This document shows, in pieces, positions 17,249 through 25,380 of a stretch of DNA of 64,000 nt; within the stretch, counting starts at the first letter, position 1; every line of letters starts with the position of its first letter. The stretch lies in NCBI RefSeq assembly GCF_003049685.1, contig NZ_PYSY02000002.1, forward strand, positions 1,277,501 to 1,341,500, given 5' to 3'. The DNA is from Brucella pituitosa. GTDB lineage: Bacteria > Pseudomonadota > Alphaproteobacteria > Rhizobiales > Rhizobiaceae. A program made the translations under genes and the position numbers. The notes beneath the pieces are model-generated. The model had not been told where the DNA came from, did not search any database, and saw nothing but the letters and a program-made list of their open reading frames with translations.

Positions 17249-18310
17249 ATGACCAATGAAAAGCTGAACATTGTTCCCTTCGTCAGTGTCGATCACATGA
17301 TGAAGCTCGTGCTCACCGTGGGTGTCGAAACCTTCCTCAAGGAGCTGGCCGAGGTGATCGAGGAAGATTTCCGCCGTTGGGAGCAGTTCGACAAGACGCC
17401 GCGCGTCGCTTCGCATTCTGATGAAGGCGTCATCGAGTTGATGCCAACGAGCGATGGCACGCTTTATGGCTTCAAATATGTGAACGGCCATCCGAAGAAC
17501 ACCAGGGAAGGTCGCCAGACCGTCACCGCCTTTGGTGTGCTGGCCGATGTTGGCAATGGCTATCCAATGCTGCTGACCGAAATGACGATCCTGACGGCAT
17601 TGCGCACGGCGGCTATGTCGGCGGTTGCTGCGAAACATCTTGCCCGACCTGATTCAAAGACCATGACGATTATTGGCAATGGCGCACAGAGCGAGTTTCA
17701 GGCGCTGGCGTTCAAAGCTATTCTGGGGATCGAAAATCTGCGTCTGTTTGATATTGATCGCTCGGCAAGTGAACGTTGCGCACGCAATCTGAGCGACAAT
17801 GGCCTTTCGATTACGATCCACGCCACTTCGCAGGAAGCCGTTGAAGGTGCCGACATCATCACGACTGTCACAGCCGACAAGCAATATGCGACCATTCTGA
17901 GCGACAACATGGTTGGACCCGGCGTGCATATCAACGCAGTTGGCGGCGATTGCCCTGGCAAGACTGAGCTCAACAAGGATATCCTGTTGCGCTCCGACAT
18001 TTTTGTCGAGTACCCGCCGCAGACCCGCATTGAAGGTGAAATCCAGCAGCTTGAAGCCGATTATCCGGTCAAGGAACTATGGGAAGTTATCACGGGTGCT
18101 GTTGCAGGCCGTGCATCAGACCGTGCCATTACCTTGTTTGACAGTGTCGGTTTCGCAATCGAAGATTTTTCTGCGCTGCGTTATGTGCGCAGCAAACTGC
18201 AGGAAACAGGTCTCTATGTCGAACTCGACATGCTTGCTGACCCGGATGAGCCGCGCGATCTCTACGGTATGCTGCTCCGGTGTGAAAAGGCACTGAAAAA
18301 AGCGGCCTGA
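17249..18310 (+). CDS. ocd: Ornithine cyclodeaminase family protein
   Basis: NAD-dependent enzyme converting L-ornithine to L-proline and ammonia, in the mu-crystallin/OCD family. The 353 residues match true ornithine cyclodeaminases. The dinucleotide-binding segment MTIIGNGAQSEF lies near 138-149, and NAVGGDCPGKTEL near 229-241 carries the catalytic aspartate region specific to OCD rather than alanine dehydrogenase-like members. It fits a route from arginine or citrulline through ornithine to proline with its neighbours. A bidirectional terminator separates it from the convergent Lrp gene. Confidence 0.92.
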   Translation: MTNEKLNIVPFVSVDHMMKLVLTVGVETFLKELAEVIEEDFRRWEQFDKTPRVASHSDEGVIELMPTSDGTLYGFKYVNGHPKNTREGRQTVTAFGVLADVGNGYPMLLTEMTILTALRTAAMSAVAAKHLARPDSKTMTIIGNGAQSEFQALAFKAILGIENLRLFDIDRSASERCARNLSDNGLSITIHATSQEAVEGADIITTVTADKQYATILSDNMVGPGVHINAVGGDCPGKTELNKDILLRSDIFVEYPPQTRIEGEIQQLEADYPVKELWEVITGAVAGRASDRAITLFDSVGFAIEDFSALRYVRSKLQETGLYVELDMLADPDEPRDLYGMLLRCEKALKKAA

Positions 18311-18320
18311 TTATTGGCAA

Positions 18321-18349
18321 GGCCGGTGGCGGGAACCACCGGCCCTTTT
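18321..18349. terminator. Terminator after ornithine cyclodeaminase
   Basis: GGCCGGTGG and CCACCGGCC form a 9-bp GC-rich stem around a 6-base loop, followed by CTTTTA. It lies between two convergent genes and can serve the plus-strand operon; it reaches the last base of the Lrp gene on the minus strand. Confidence 0.75.
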
Positions 18350-18773
18350 ATACGCTGCTGAGCAGGATGCTGGTTTCACTGTTCAGCACGCCTTCGATTG
18401 TTCGCACTTCGCGCAAGACGCGATCGAACTCATGAAGGCTTTCCGCATGGATTTCTGCCACCAGATCCCACGATCCATTGGTCGTATGCAGGGTGCGTAT
18501 CTGCGGCAGTCCGCGCAAGAGCTTGATGACTTTGGTCGTTGATCGGCCTTGCACCTCAATCAACATGATCGCGTGCACCACACCATCATCGTAATCCTGC
18601 CGAACCCGGATCGTGAAGCCAAGTGCGGCACCTGTTTCGAGCAGGCGGTCGAGCCGTACCTGAACTGTGCCGCGTGAAACGCCAAGGATTGTAGCCAGTT
18701 TCGAAAGCGGCGCGCGTCCGTCCTCCCGCAGAATGGCAATGAGTTTATGATCCAGTTCATCAAAAATATGCAT
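18348..18773 (-). CDS. Lrp/AsnC-family regulator, second copy
   Basis: A 141-residue Lrp-type regulator beginning MHIFDELDHKLIAILRED, with winged HTH (about 5-62) and RAM domain. It resembles the product of 11744-12160. The ATG at 18773 was preferred over an in-frame TTG at 18800, though neither has a strong ribosome site. It is divergent from ctlX, and three TTTTTACA-type repeats lie just upstream, so it probably regulates itself and the ctlX-ddaH genes (inference). Confidence 0.88.
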   Translation of the reverse strand: MHIFDELDHKLIAILREDGRAPLSKLATILGVSRGTVQVRLDRLLETGAALGFTIRVRQDYDDGVVHAIMLIEVQGRSTTKVIKLLRGLPQIRTLHTTNGSWDLVAEIHAESLHEFDRVLREVRTIEGVLNSETSILLSSV

Positions 18774-18777
18774 AGCA

Positions 18778-18838
18778 TTTTTTACATTCTGACTGTGCAA
18801 ATTGCCAGAATTTTTACAAATGACCCAGCAGTTTTACA
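18778..18838. promoter_or_regulatory. TTTTTACA repeats upstream of the second Lrp gene
   Basis: TTTTTACA occurs at 18779-18786 and 18811-18818 and TTTTACA at 18832-18838, in an AT-rich stretch between the Lrp gene and ctlX. Lrp proteins often bind arrays of AT-rich sites. The remaining 18839-19047 shows nothing further that I can name. Confidence 0.3.
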
Positions 18839-19047
18839 GTTTTAACTGACTTTATGCCATCTTACTCTGCTTCTCGAAGTGCTGATGGAGGAGAGTGTGA
18901 GCATGTTTGAGAGCCGACAAAGTGGCCTGATAGAGCAACTCAAATTCTTGCTGAATTCGTTTCCGTTGGTGAAGCGATAGGCGCTTTACATCTTTGTTTT
19001 TACGCATGTCTTTTGCGGCATGCTTTAGCAGTGAGAATAGTCTGAGA

Positions 19048-20019
19048 ATGAGCGGACCATCTGTCCAGAGCCCAAAATCGGTCGTTATGATCCGACCGCA
19101 CCACTTCACCCCCAATGCGCAGACCGCAAAGGACAATGCGTTTCAGTCCGTTGATGAGCGCCGCTCTGCTGAGATGGTTGCAAAAGCAGCCTTCGACGAA
19201 GTGACGGACATGGCCGAGGGATTGGCCGATGCGGGCGTGACGGTGCATCTCTTTGAAGACGAAACCCACGCGCTGCCTGATTCCGTTTTTCCAAATAACT
19301 GGTTTTCCACCCATTCGGGCGGACATGTCGCTATTTATCCGATGTTCTCGGAAAGCCGTCAGAAAGAACGTCGTCCCGACGTCATCGAAATGTTGAAGCG
19401 TGATTATCGCGTTCAGGATGTCATTGATTATTCGGGTCTCGAGCGCGATCACTTCTATCTCGAAGGCACGGGTGCCATGGTGCTCGACCATATTGGACGT
19501 GTTGCCTATGCAGCCCGCTCCAACCGCACCAACGAAGTTGCGCTTGAGCGTTTCTGCACGCATTTCAATTTTGAGCCGATGGTATTCGATGCGCTCGATT
19601 CGTCAGGCAAGCCGATTTATCACACCAATGTTCTGATGTGCATTGGCACTGATTACGCGTTGGTCGGCACCGATATGATTACCGATCCGGCCCGTCGTCA
19701 GGAGATCGTCGATCGCCTGCAGGAAACAGGCCGCACAGTTATTCATCTCACCGCTGAACAGATCGGCGAATTTGCCGGTAATGCCATTGAGCTTGAAGGC
19801 CGGGATGGCCGCGTTCTGGCCCTTTCTGCCCGCGCTTTTGCCGCTTTAAGCAAAGCCCAGATCGAGACAATCGAGCAGACTGCAAAGCTTTTGCCTTTCG
19901 CTGTGCCGACGATTGAGCTGGCAGGTGGATCGGTACGCTGCATGCTCGCAGGCATTCATCTCTCACGCCGCACAACAAACGGCACACATTTGCTTTACGC
20001 AACAACAAGAGCCGGGTAG
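19048..20019 (+). CDS. ctlX: CtlX-type guanidino-group hydrolase
   Basis: Member of the amidinotransferase/arginine deiminase fold, of the type annotated as citrulline utilisation hydrolase CtlX. It has 323 residues. Catalytic elements of the superfamily are D78 in ALPDSVFPNN, H192 in IYHTNVLM and the nucleophile C298 in AGGSVRCMLAG. The start at 19048 (MSGPSVQ) is preferred; upstream in-frame codons have no homology character. It lies 32 bases before ddaH. It probably acts on citrulline, arginine or a derivative and feeds ornithine to the cyclodeaminase (inference). Confidence 0.82.
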   Translation: MSGPSVQSPKSVVMIRPHHFTPNAQTAKDNAFQSVDERRSAEMVAKAAFDEVTDMAEGLADAGVTVHLFEDETHALPDSVFPNNWFSTHSGGHVAIYPMFSESRQKERRPDVIEMLKRDYRVQDVIDYSGLERDHFYLEGTGAMVLDHIGRVAYAARSNRTNEVALERFCTHFNFEPMVFDALDSSGKPIYHTNVLMCIGTDYALVGTDMITDPARRQEIVDRLQETGRTVIHLTAEQIGEFAGNAIELEGRDGRVLALSARAFAALSKAQIETIEQTAKLLPFAVPTIELAGGSVRCMLAGIHLSRRTTNGTHLLYATTRAG

Positions 20020-20051
20020 ATAGGCTCCAGCTAAATTGAGGGTAACCTTTC

Positions 20052-20849
20052 ATGTCTTCTAACAGACCCGTTTATGAGTTTAATTCGATCATCGTCCGTG
20101 AACCTTCGCGCTCGGTGGTAAATGGCCTTCGCGCGCTGGATACCGGCAACCCGACCTATGAAGGCGTGAAGGCTGAGCACGATGCTTATATCGCTGCCAT
20201 GCGCGCCGCAGGCGTAGAGGTTACGATCCTTCCAGCACTTGAAGATTTCCCAGATTCCATTTTCGTCGAAGACCCGGCACTCGTCTTCACCGAAGGTGCA
20301 ATTCTGCTCCGTCCAGGTGCGCTTACGCGCGTTGGTGAAACAGCTGTCATCGAACCGACGCTGCGCCAGATGTTTGATACGGTTGTTGAACTGCCGGAAC
20401 CAGGCTTTGCTGATGGCGGCGACGTTCTGACGACACAGAAGAGTGTCATGATCGGCCTTTCCGCCCGTACCGACAAAGCGGGCGCAGCAGCACTTATCGC
20501 CAGCCTCGATAAGATTGGTCGCAAGGGTGAGGTTGTCTCGACCCCTGAAGGCGTCCTTCATTTCAAAACCGACTGCTCGCTGGTCGATGAAGAAACCGTT
20601 CTTTCCACGAGCCGTCTCGCGAAGTCCGGCGTATTTTCTGGTCTTCGCCAGCTGATCGTTCCAGAAGGTGAAGAAGCTGCTGCCAATGCGCTGCGCGTCA
20701 ATGACGTCGTGATGGTTGGCTCCGATTTCCCACGCACCATCGAGTTGCTGGAGAAGAGCGGTTATAACGTGGTTCCGCTCAAGACCACGGAGATCGGCAA
20801 GATCGATGCTGGCCTCTCCTGCATGTCGCTTCGCTGGTATCGCAAGTAA
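20052..20849 (+). CDS. ddaH: Dimethylargininase (DDAH) family hydrolase
   Basis: Hydrolyses N-omega-methylated arginines to citrulline and methylamines; bacterial DDAH may also accept other guanidines. The 265-residue protein has the substrate-binding pair E73-D74 in FVEDPALVF, H170 in GVLHFKTD and the nucleophile C257 in DAGLSCMSLRW, the full catalytic set. FADGGDVL (about 119-126) is also family-typical. It is placed with ctlX in one transcript ended by a strong terminator. Its product citrulline would be the natural substrate of the neighbouring CtlX. Confidence 0.88.
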   Translation: MSSNRPVYEFNSIIVREPSRSVVNGLRALDTGNPTYEGVKAEHDAYIAAMRAAGVEVTILPALEDFPDSIFVEDPALVFTEGAILLRPGALTRVGETAVIEPTLRQMFDTVVELPEPGFADGGDVLTTQKSVMIGLSARTDKAGAAALIASLDKIGRKGEVVSTPEGVLHFKTDCSLVDEETVLSTSRLAKSGVFSGLRQLIVPEGEEAAANALRVNDVVMVGSDFPRTIELLEKSGYNVVPLKTTEIGKIDAGLSCMSLRWYRK

Positions 20850-20854
20850 TTCTG

Positions 20855-20888
20855 ACGGCTCAGGGGCATCCGCTCCTGAGCCGTTTTT
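20855..20888 (+). terminator. Rho-independent terminator after ddaH
   Basis: ACGGCTCAGG and CCTGAGCCGT form a perfect 10-bp stem with a 10-base loop followed by TTTTT. It isolates ctlX-ddaH from the second ABC importer. Confidence 0.88.
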
Positions 20889-20955
20889 GTATGCGCATTC
20901 CCTGTGCTTGCTATCATTACAGGCAAGCCAACAAAAATATAAGGAGAACGGGAAC

Positions 20956-21759
20956 ATGGTGGATTTTAAAGGGAAAATTGCTGGTGCGATCGCACTTGCT
21001 GTATTGGCCAGCGGTGCTGCTCAGGCTGAAGGAAAGCTTCGTCTGGGTATGACGCCAGAGCCTTATATGCCTTTCACGCAGGTCAATGCGGCTGGTGAAT
21101 GGGAAGGGCTGGAAGCAGACCTTTCACGCGCTTTGTGCGAAAAGCTCGCAGACAAGTGCGAATTCAAGTCGATGGCATGGGACGGTCTCATTCCGTCGCT
21201 CACCGAAAACAAGGTCGATTTCATCATCGGTGCTTTCTCCGTGACTGATGAACGCCGTAAGGTCGTCGATTTCAGCACGCCGTACTACACTGAAGGTACG
21301 GTCGTCGCTGGCGCCAAGTCGGATACAGATAAGGTTGGCACTGTCGCAGCAAGCGACGGTTCCGGTGAAGTCGTTGATCAGGCAGCGCTCTCAGGCAAGA
21401 TCGTCGGTGTCCAGACATCGAGTGTCCAGTCGGCTTATATGACCAAGTATCTGCCAGATGTTTCGATCAAGAGCTATGACACGGCTGATAACTCGGTTGC
21501 CGATCTGGTTGCGGGTCGCGTCGATTATGTTCTGGCACCAGATCTTTTCGTTCAGAACTTCCTGAAGACGTCGCAGGGCGAAGACTACGAGGTCAAGCTC
21601 GTGACGCCTAAGAGCGTCGTACTGGGCGAAGGCGTCGCCTATGCAGTTCGTAAGGGCGACACAGCAACGCTTGAAAAAGTCGATGCAGCCCTTGCTGAAC
21701 TCGACAAGGACGGCACTCTCAAGTCGCTGGTCGACAAGTGGATTTTTGAGAAGAAGTAA
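20956..21759 (+). CDS. Polar amino-acid ABC transporter, binding protein (second system)
   Basis: Family 3 periplasmic binding protein of 267 residues. The signal peptide is short and hydrophobic with cleavage near AAQA (about 23-24). Mature features are TPEPYMPFTQV, AWDGLIPSLTENKVDF and DERRKVVDFSTPYY. The ATG at 20956 follows AAGGAGAACGGGAAC; the frame is open upstream into ddaH but not used. Ligand unknown; the M20 amidohydrolase encoded downstream suggests an amino acid released from, or supplied as, an N-acyl derivative. Confidence 0.92.
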   Translation: MVDFKGKIAGAIALAVLASGAAQAEGKLRLGMTPEPYMPFTQVNAAGEWEGLEADLSRALCEKLADKCEFKSMAWDGLIPSLTENKVDFIIGAFSVTDERRKVVDFSTPYYTEGTVVAGAKSDTDKVGTVAASDGSGEVVDQAALSGKIVGVQTSSVQSAYMTKYLPDVSIKSYDTADNSVADLVAGRVDYVLAPDLFVQNFLKTSQGEDYEVKLVTPKSVVLGEGVAYAVRKGDTATLEKVDAALAELDKDGTLKSLVDKWIFEKK

Positions 21760-21802
21760 CTCGATCCAATGCGAACGCCGCCAGCGGCGTTCGCTCATCG
21801 AG
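21760..21802 (+). other. Long hairpin after the second binding-protein gene
   Basis: GCGAACGCCG and CGGCGTTCGC form a 10-bp stem with loop CCAG, extended outward by CTCGAT/ATCGAG. There is no T-run. It begins immediately after the stop codon and precedes the permease genes, as a stabilising or partially terminating element would. Confidence 0.6.
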
Positions 21803-21937
21803 GTGCTGTGACCTCCACATTTCACAAAATGCTTTGCGCTTTTCATAAAATGGAACGGTAGCAGACCGCAGCTCATAAGAGTTGTACCGAGCAGTCGTTC
21901 TATAAAGCGCTGGGCTTTTTTGATCGGATTAATCTGC

Positions 21938-22651
21938 ATGGATTCTTATTGGCAACTGTTGGCCTGGGGAAGTGAGGGCTGGGGAGACGAGTTCGCGCAT
22001 GGGCTTATGATGACCTTGCAGGTCTCGGCCGTAGCATTCGCAGTCTCGTTTCTTTTCGGGCTCACTGGTGCCTCCGGTAAGCTTTCGCGTAATCGCTATA
22101 CAAAAGCGATCGCAGATTTTTATACGACTGTGGTTCGCGCCCTGCCTGAACTGCTCGTTATCCTGCTGTTGTATTTCTCCGTTGCGACGGGTGCCGAACA
22201 CCTTCTGAAAGCAACAGGCCTTGTTGGAAACGATTTCCAGTTCAGCGCCTTCTGGGCTGCGATCATTGCACTGGCTTTCGTCAATGGTGCGTTCATGACG
22301 GAAGTGCTGCGCGCTTCCTATCTTGCCATTCCACGCGGTCAGATCGAAGCTGCTCTCTCCATCGGAATGCGCAGACGCCAGATATTCACCCGCGTCACCT
22401 TCCCGCAAATGATGCGTCATGCGGTGCCCGGCATCGGCAATCTGTGGTTATCGATCACCAAGGAAAGCGCGATCATATCGGTGTTGGGTTCGTTCCATGA
22501 ACTCCTTTACACCGGCTATCGTGCAGCTGCCTCCACCAAGCAGTACATCTTCTTTTATGGCCTCACGGCATTCCTGTTTCTGGCGATCACGCTGGTCTCG
22601 GTCATTGTGATTGCGCAGCTTGAAAAGCGCCTTAGCCGGGGGCACGGATAA
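21938..22651 (+). CDS. ABC transporter permease (second system, ArtQ/HisQ type)
   Basis: Membrane subunit of 237 residues, starting MDSYWQLLAWGSEGWGDEF, a common N-terminus of HisQ/ArtQ/OccQ proteins. The EAA loop is GQIEAALSIGMRRRQ. About five helices are expected. An in-frame start 18 bases upstream exists, but the ATG at 21938 gives the typical N-terminus. Its stop shares one base with the start of the next permease gene. Confidence 0.92.
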   Translation: MDSYWQLLAWGSEGWGDEFAHGLMMTLQVSAVAFAVSFLFGLTGASGKLSRNRYTKAIADFYTTVVRALPELLVILLLYFSVATGAEHLLKATGLVGNDFQFSAFWAAIIALAFVNGAFMTEVLRASYLAIPRGQIEAALSIGMRRRQIFTRVTFPQMMRHAVPGIGNLWLSITKESAIISVLGSFHELLYTGYRAAASTKQYIFFYGLTAFLFLAITLVSVIVIAQLEKRLSRGHG

Positions 22652-23352
22652 TGGAAACGATTACAAAAATCGTTGAGTTCCTACCGCCTCTCATCAAGGC
22701 AATGCCGCTTACGCTGCTTTTGACGGCGACCGCAGGTGTTATTGGTCTCATTTTCGGTACGCTTAGCGCGCTGGCACGGCTTTCAAACAGCCGCATTCTG
22801 AAATGGCCGGCTTTTGTCTACACGTTCATTTTCCGTGGCACGCCGCTTCTGGTTCAGCTTTATCTGATCTATTACGGGCTTGGGCAGATCCTGCCGGGCA
22901 CATGGGTCAGACACAGCTTCCTCTGGCCATATATGCGTGATGGTCTTTGGTATGCGGTGTTTGCGCTGAGCCTCAATCAGGGTGCTTATAATGCCGAGGT
23001 TATTCGCGGCGCTATCAAGTCGATTCCGCGCGGTCAGATTGAAGCGGCACTTTCCATCGGCATGAGCCGGTTCAAGATTTTGCGCCGCATCACCCTGCCG
23101 CTGGCCTTCCGTCATTGTATGCCGGTTCTGACCAGCGATCTGATCATCCTGCTCAAATCCACCTCGCTCGCTTCCACAATCACGATCATGGAAGTGATGG
23201 GAACCGCACGCGCATTACAGCGCAGTTCCTTGTCGATCTTTGAGCCGCTGATCGCGGCAGGCATTCTCTATTTCACAGTTGTGTTCATCCTCACCCGGAT
23301 CATGAACGGGGTCGAACGGCGCATGAGTGGCTCACGCGCCTCGATGGTCTGA
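22651..23352 (+). CDS. ABC transporter permease (second system, ArtM/HisM type)
   Basis: Second membrane subunit, 233 residues, with [17 protein letters not shown] and the EAA loop GQIEAALSIGMSRFK. The start overlaps the previous stop as TAATG, implying coupled translation. The HisM/OccM-like sequence is consistent with opine or basic amino-acid transport in Rhizobiales, though the specificity cannot be read from it. Confidence 0.92.
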   Translation: METITKIVEFLPPLIKAMPLTLLLTATAGVIGLIFGTLSALARLSNSRILKWPAFVYTFIFRGTPLLVQLYLIYYGLGQILPGTWVRHSFLWPYMRDGLWYAVFALSLNQGAYNAEVIRGAIKSIPRGQIEAALSIGMSRFKILRRITLPLAFRHCMPVLTSDLIILLKSTSLASTITIMEVMGTARALQRSSLSIFEPLIAAGILYFTVVFILTRIMNGVERRMSGSRASMV

Positions 23353-23374
23353 TCTGTTTCAGGAGCAATTCAAA

Positions 23375-24139
23375 ATGACTTCCATGGCACTGGCCGTCAA
23401 AAATATTCACAAGAGCTTCGCAGGCGTCGAAGTTCTCAAAGGCATCTCCTTTGAAGCGAAGAAAGGCGATGTCATATCGCTGATCGGCAGCAGTGGTTCT
23501 GGGAAGAGTACATTGCTGCGCTGCATCAACTATCTGGAAACACCGGATGAAGGCGAGATCGCGGTTGCGGGTGAAGTGATCCGCACCAAGATCGGGCGCG
23601 ATGGAAAATCGCATGCCGCCGACCCGCGTCAGCTTGAACATATCCGCACTCGTCTCGGCATGGTTTTTCAGAGCTTCAATCTCTGGTCTCATCGCACCAT
23701 CCTTGAGAATATCATCGAAGGACCGATCCATGTTCTGGGCATGTCGAAGGCGGAGGCGCTGGCCGAGGCCGAAGTTCTGATGGAAAAGGTGGGCATCACG
23801 CCTAAGCGCGATCAGTATCCGAGCCAGCTTTCCGGTGGTCAGCAGCAACGTGCCGCGATAGCGCGCGCGCTCGCAATGAAGCCTGAAGTGATGCTGTTCG
23901 ACGAACCGACTTCCGCACTTGATCCAGAGCTTGTGACGGAAGTGCTGCAGGTTATCAAAAAGCTTGCCAAAGAAGGCCGGACAATGGTGATGGTGACGCA
24001 TGAAATGGCGCTGGCACGCGAAATTTCGAGCGAAGTCATCTTTCTGCATCAGGGACTGGTTGAAGAGCGCGGTTCGCCTGATATCGTGATGCGCAATCCG
24101 CAGTCACCGCGTTTGCGCCAGTTCCTGCATATGAGTTGA
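23375..24139 (+). CDS. ABC transporter ATPase (second system)
   Basis: A 254-residue HisP/OccP-type ATPase with Walker [10 protein letters not shown], signature [17 protein letters not shown] and Walker [15 protein letters not shown]. The ATG at 23375 follows AGGAGCAATTCAAA. It closely resembles the product of 52614-53420, so the second importer and the one in the IclR cluster belong to the same subfamily, distinct from the first. Confidence 0.94.
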   Translation: MTSMALAVKNIHKSFAGVEVLKGISFEAKKGDVISLIGSSGSGKSTLLRCINYLETPDEGEIAVAGEVIRTKIGRDGKSHAADPRQLEHIRTRLGMVFQSFNLWSHRTILENIIEGPIHVLGMSKAEALAEAEVLMEKVGITPKRDQYPSQLSGGQQQRAAIARALAMKPEVMLFDEPTSALDPELVTEVLQVIKKLAKEGRTMVMVTHEMALAREISSEVIFLHQGLVEERGSPDIVMRNPQSPRLRQFLHMS

Positions 24140-24149
24140 GGGGGAGATC

Positions 24150-25304
24150 ATGACGGACAATAAACTGAGTGCATTCGGCGATGAACTGAAAGCTATCCGC
24201 AGACATCTGCATAGTATTCCGGAGCTGGGCCTGGAGGAAGTTGAGACTTCCGATTATATCGCCTCGACGCTCGAAAAATGGGGCTATGAGTTAAGTCGTG
24301 GCCTTGCGAAGACTGGCATCGTTGCCTCTTTGCGCCGTGGCAATTCAAACCGTTCCATCGGTTTCCGCGCTGATTTTGATGCGCTGCCAATTCTGGAAGA
24401 AACTGGCCTGCCTTATGCGAGCAGGAACGCAGGCAAGATGCATGCGTGTGGCCATGATGGCCATACGGCAATGCTGCTGGGTGCTGCGTGGTCGCTTGCG
24501 CAGGATCAGGATTTTTCGGGAACCGTTCATTTCATCTTCCAGCCTGCCGAAGAAAACTTCGGTGGTGCGCAGATCATGATTGAGGAAGGGCTGTTCGAGC
24601 GCTTTCCTTGCGATCAGGTTTTTGCCCTGCATAACTGGCCGGGTCTTCAAGCTGGCAAGTTTGCCTCGAAGGCCGGTCCGATTGCGGCGTCCATCGATGC
24701 TCTGACGCTGACGGTCAAGGGCAGCGGCGGGCACGGGGCAGAACCGGAAAAAACCGTTGATCCGATCATTGTGGCCTCAAGCATCGTGATGGCTTTGCAA
24801 ACAATCGTCGCCCGTAATGTTTCGCCGCATCAGGCAAGTGTCATCACAGTTGGCGCATTTAATTCCGGTGCAGTGTGCAACGTTATTCCCGATACGGCCA
24901 AGCTTGAAATCTCGATGCGTGCGACGGATCCGGCTATCCGCAAAACTTTGCGCGATAAGGTCGAGCAGGTGGCAAAGATGCAGGCGGCAAGCTATGGTGC
25001 TGATGTCAGTTTCGATTGGATGACCGGCTACCCGGCAACCATCAATGATGCGGCCGCATTCGAGCAGGCGAAGGCCACGGTGACGCAGCATTATGGCCAA
25101 GATGCTTTTGAAGAACTGGATAAGCCATTCATGGGCAGCGAAGACTTTTCCTTCATGCTGGAAAAGACTGCTGGTGCCTATCTCCTGATCGGAAATGGCG
25201 AAAGCTCCGGCTTGCATACGTCGAAGTATAATTTCAATGATGAAATACTGGAGCGCGGCGTATCCTTCTTCCATAATCTGGCTAAGGACAGCCTGAAGGT
25301 CTAG
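24150..25304 (+). CDS. M20-family amidohydrolase (hippurate/N-acyl amino acid hydrolase type)
   Basis: Zinc amidohydrolase of 384 residues, the usual size of the HipO/AMA family. Metal-site features are GFRADFDALP near residue 70, MHACGHDGHTAML near 97-109 and the catalytic FQPAEENFGGA near 130. It starts after a GAGGGGGAGATC ribosome site, 10 bases behind the ATPase gene, so transport and deacylation are probably coupled. Substrates of this family include N-acyl amino acids, hippurate and indole-acetyl amino acids. Confidence 0.9.
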   Translation: MTDNKLSAFGDELKAIRRHLHSIPELGLEEVETSDYIASTLEKWGYELSRGLAKTGIVASLRRGNSNRSIGFRADFDALPILEETGLPYASRNAGKMHACGHDGHTAMLLGAAWSLAQDQDFSGTVHFIFQPAEENFGGAQIMIEEGLFERFPCDQVFALHNWPGLQAGKFASKAGPIAASIDALTLTVKGSGGHGAEPEKTVDPIIVASSIVMALQTIVARNVSPHQASVITVGAFNSGAVCNVIPDTAKLEISMRATDPAIRKTLRDKVEQVAKMQAASYGADVSFDWMTGYPATINDAAAFEQAKATVTQHYGQDAFEELDKPFMGSEDFSFMLEKTAGAYLLIGNGESSGLHTSKYNFNDEILERGVSFFHNLAKDSLKV

Positions 25305-25313
25305 ATTTCAATG

Positions 25314-25341
25314 AGAGGCGCGGGTTTCTTGCGCCTCTTTT
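25314..25341 (+). terminator. Terminator of the second amino-acid importer operon
   Basis: AGAGGCGC and GCGCCTCT form an 8-bp stem with a 9-base loop followed by TTTTCC, 9 bases after the amidohydrolase stop. A copy of the dispersed repeat core follows at 25341-25376. Confidence 0.75.
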
Positions 25342-25376
25342 CCGAAAACCGCTTCACACTTTTCGGGATGCGGTTT
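25341..25376 (-). repeat. Dispersed repeat fragment between convergent genes
   Basis: CCGAAAACCG and CTTTTCGG, with the flanking AAACCGC/GCGGTTT, correspond to the reverse of the dispersed hairpin core seen complete at 54365-54413. It occupies the gap between the amidohydrolase and nagA 3' ends and could terminate nagA. Confidence 0.55.
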
Positions 25377-25380
25377 GGTT

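Noticed and set aside
18852..19136. Minus-strand open frame of 94 codons across the ctlX start
   Set aside because: It overlaps the ctlX start region, has no ribosome site and its amino-acid make-up is not protein-like.
20031..20957. Long minus-strand frame opposite ddaH
   Set aside because: Antisense shadow of a confidently recognised gene with all catalytic residues; no family character of its own.
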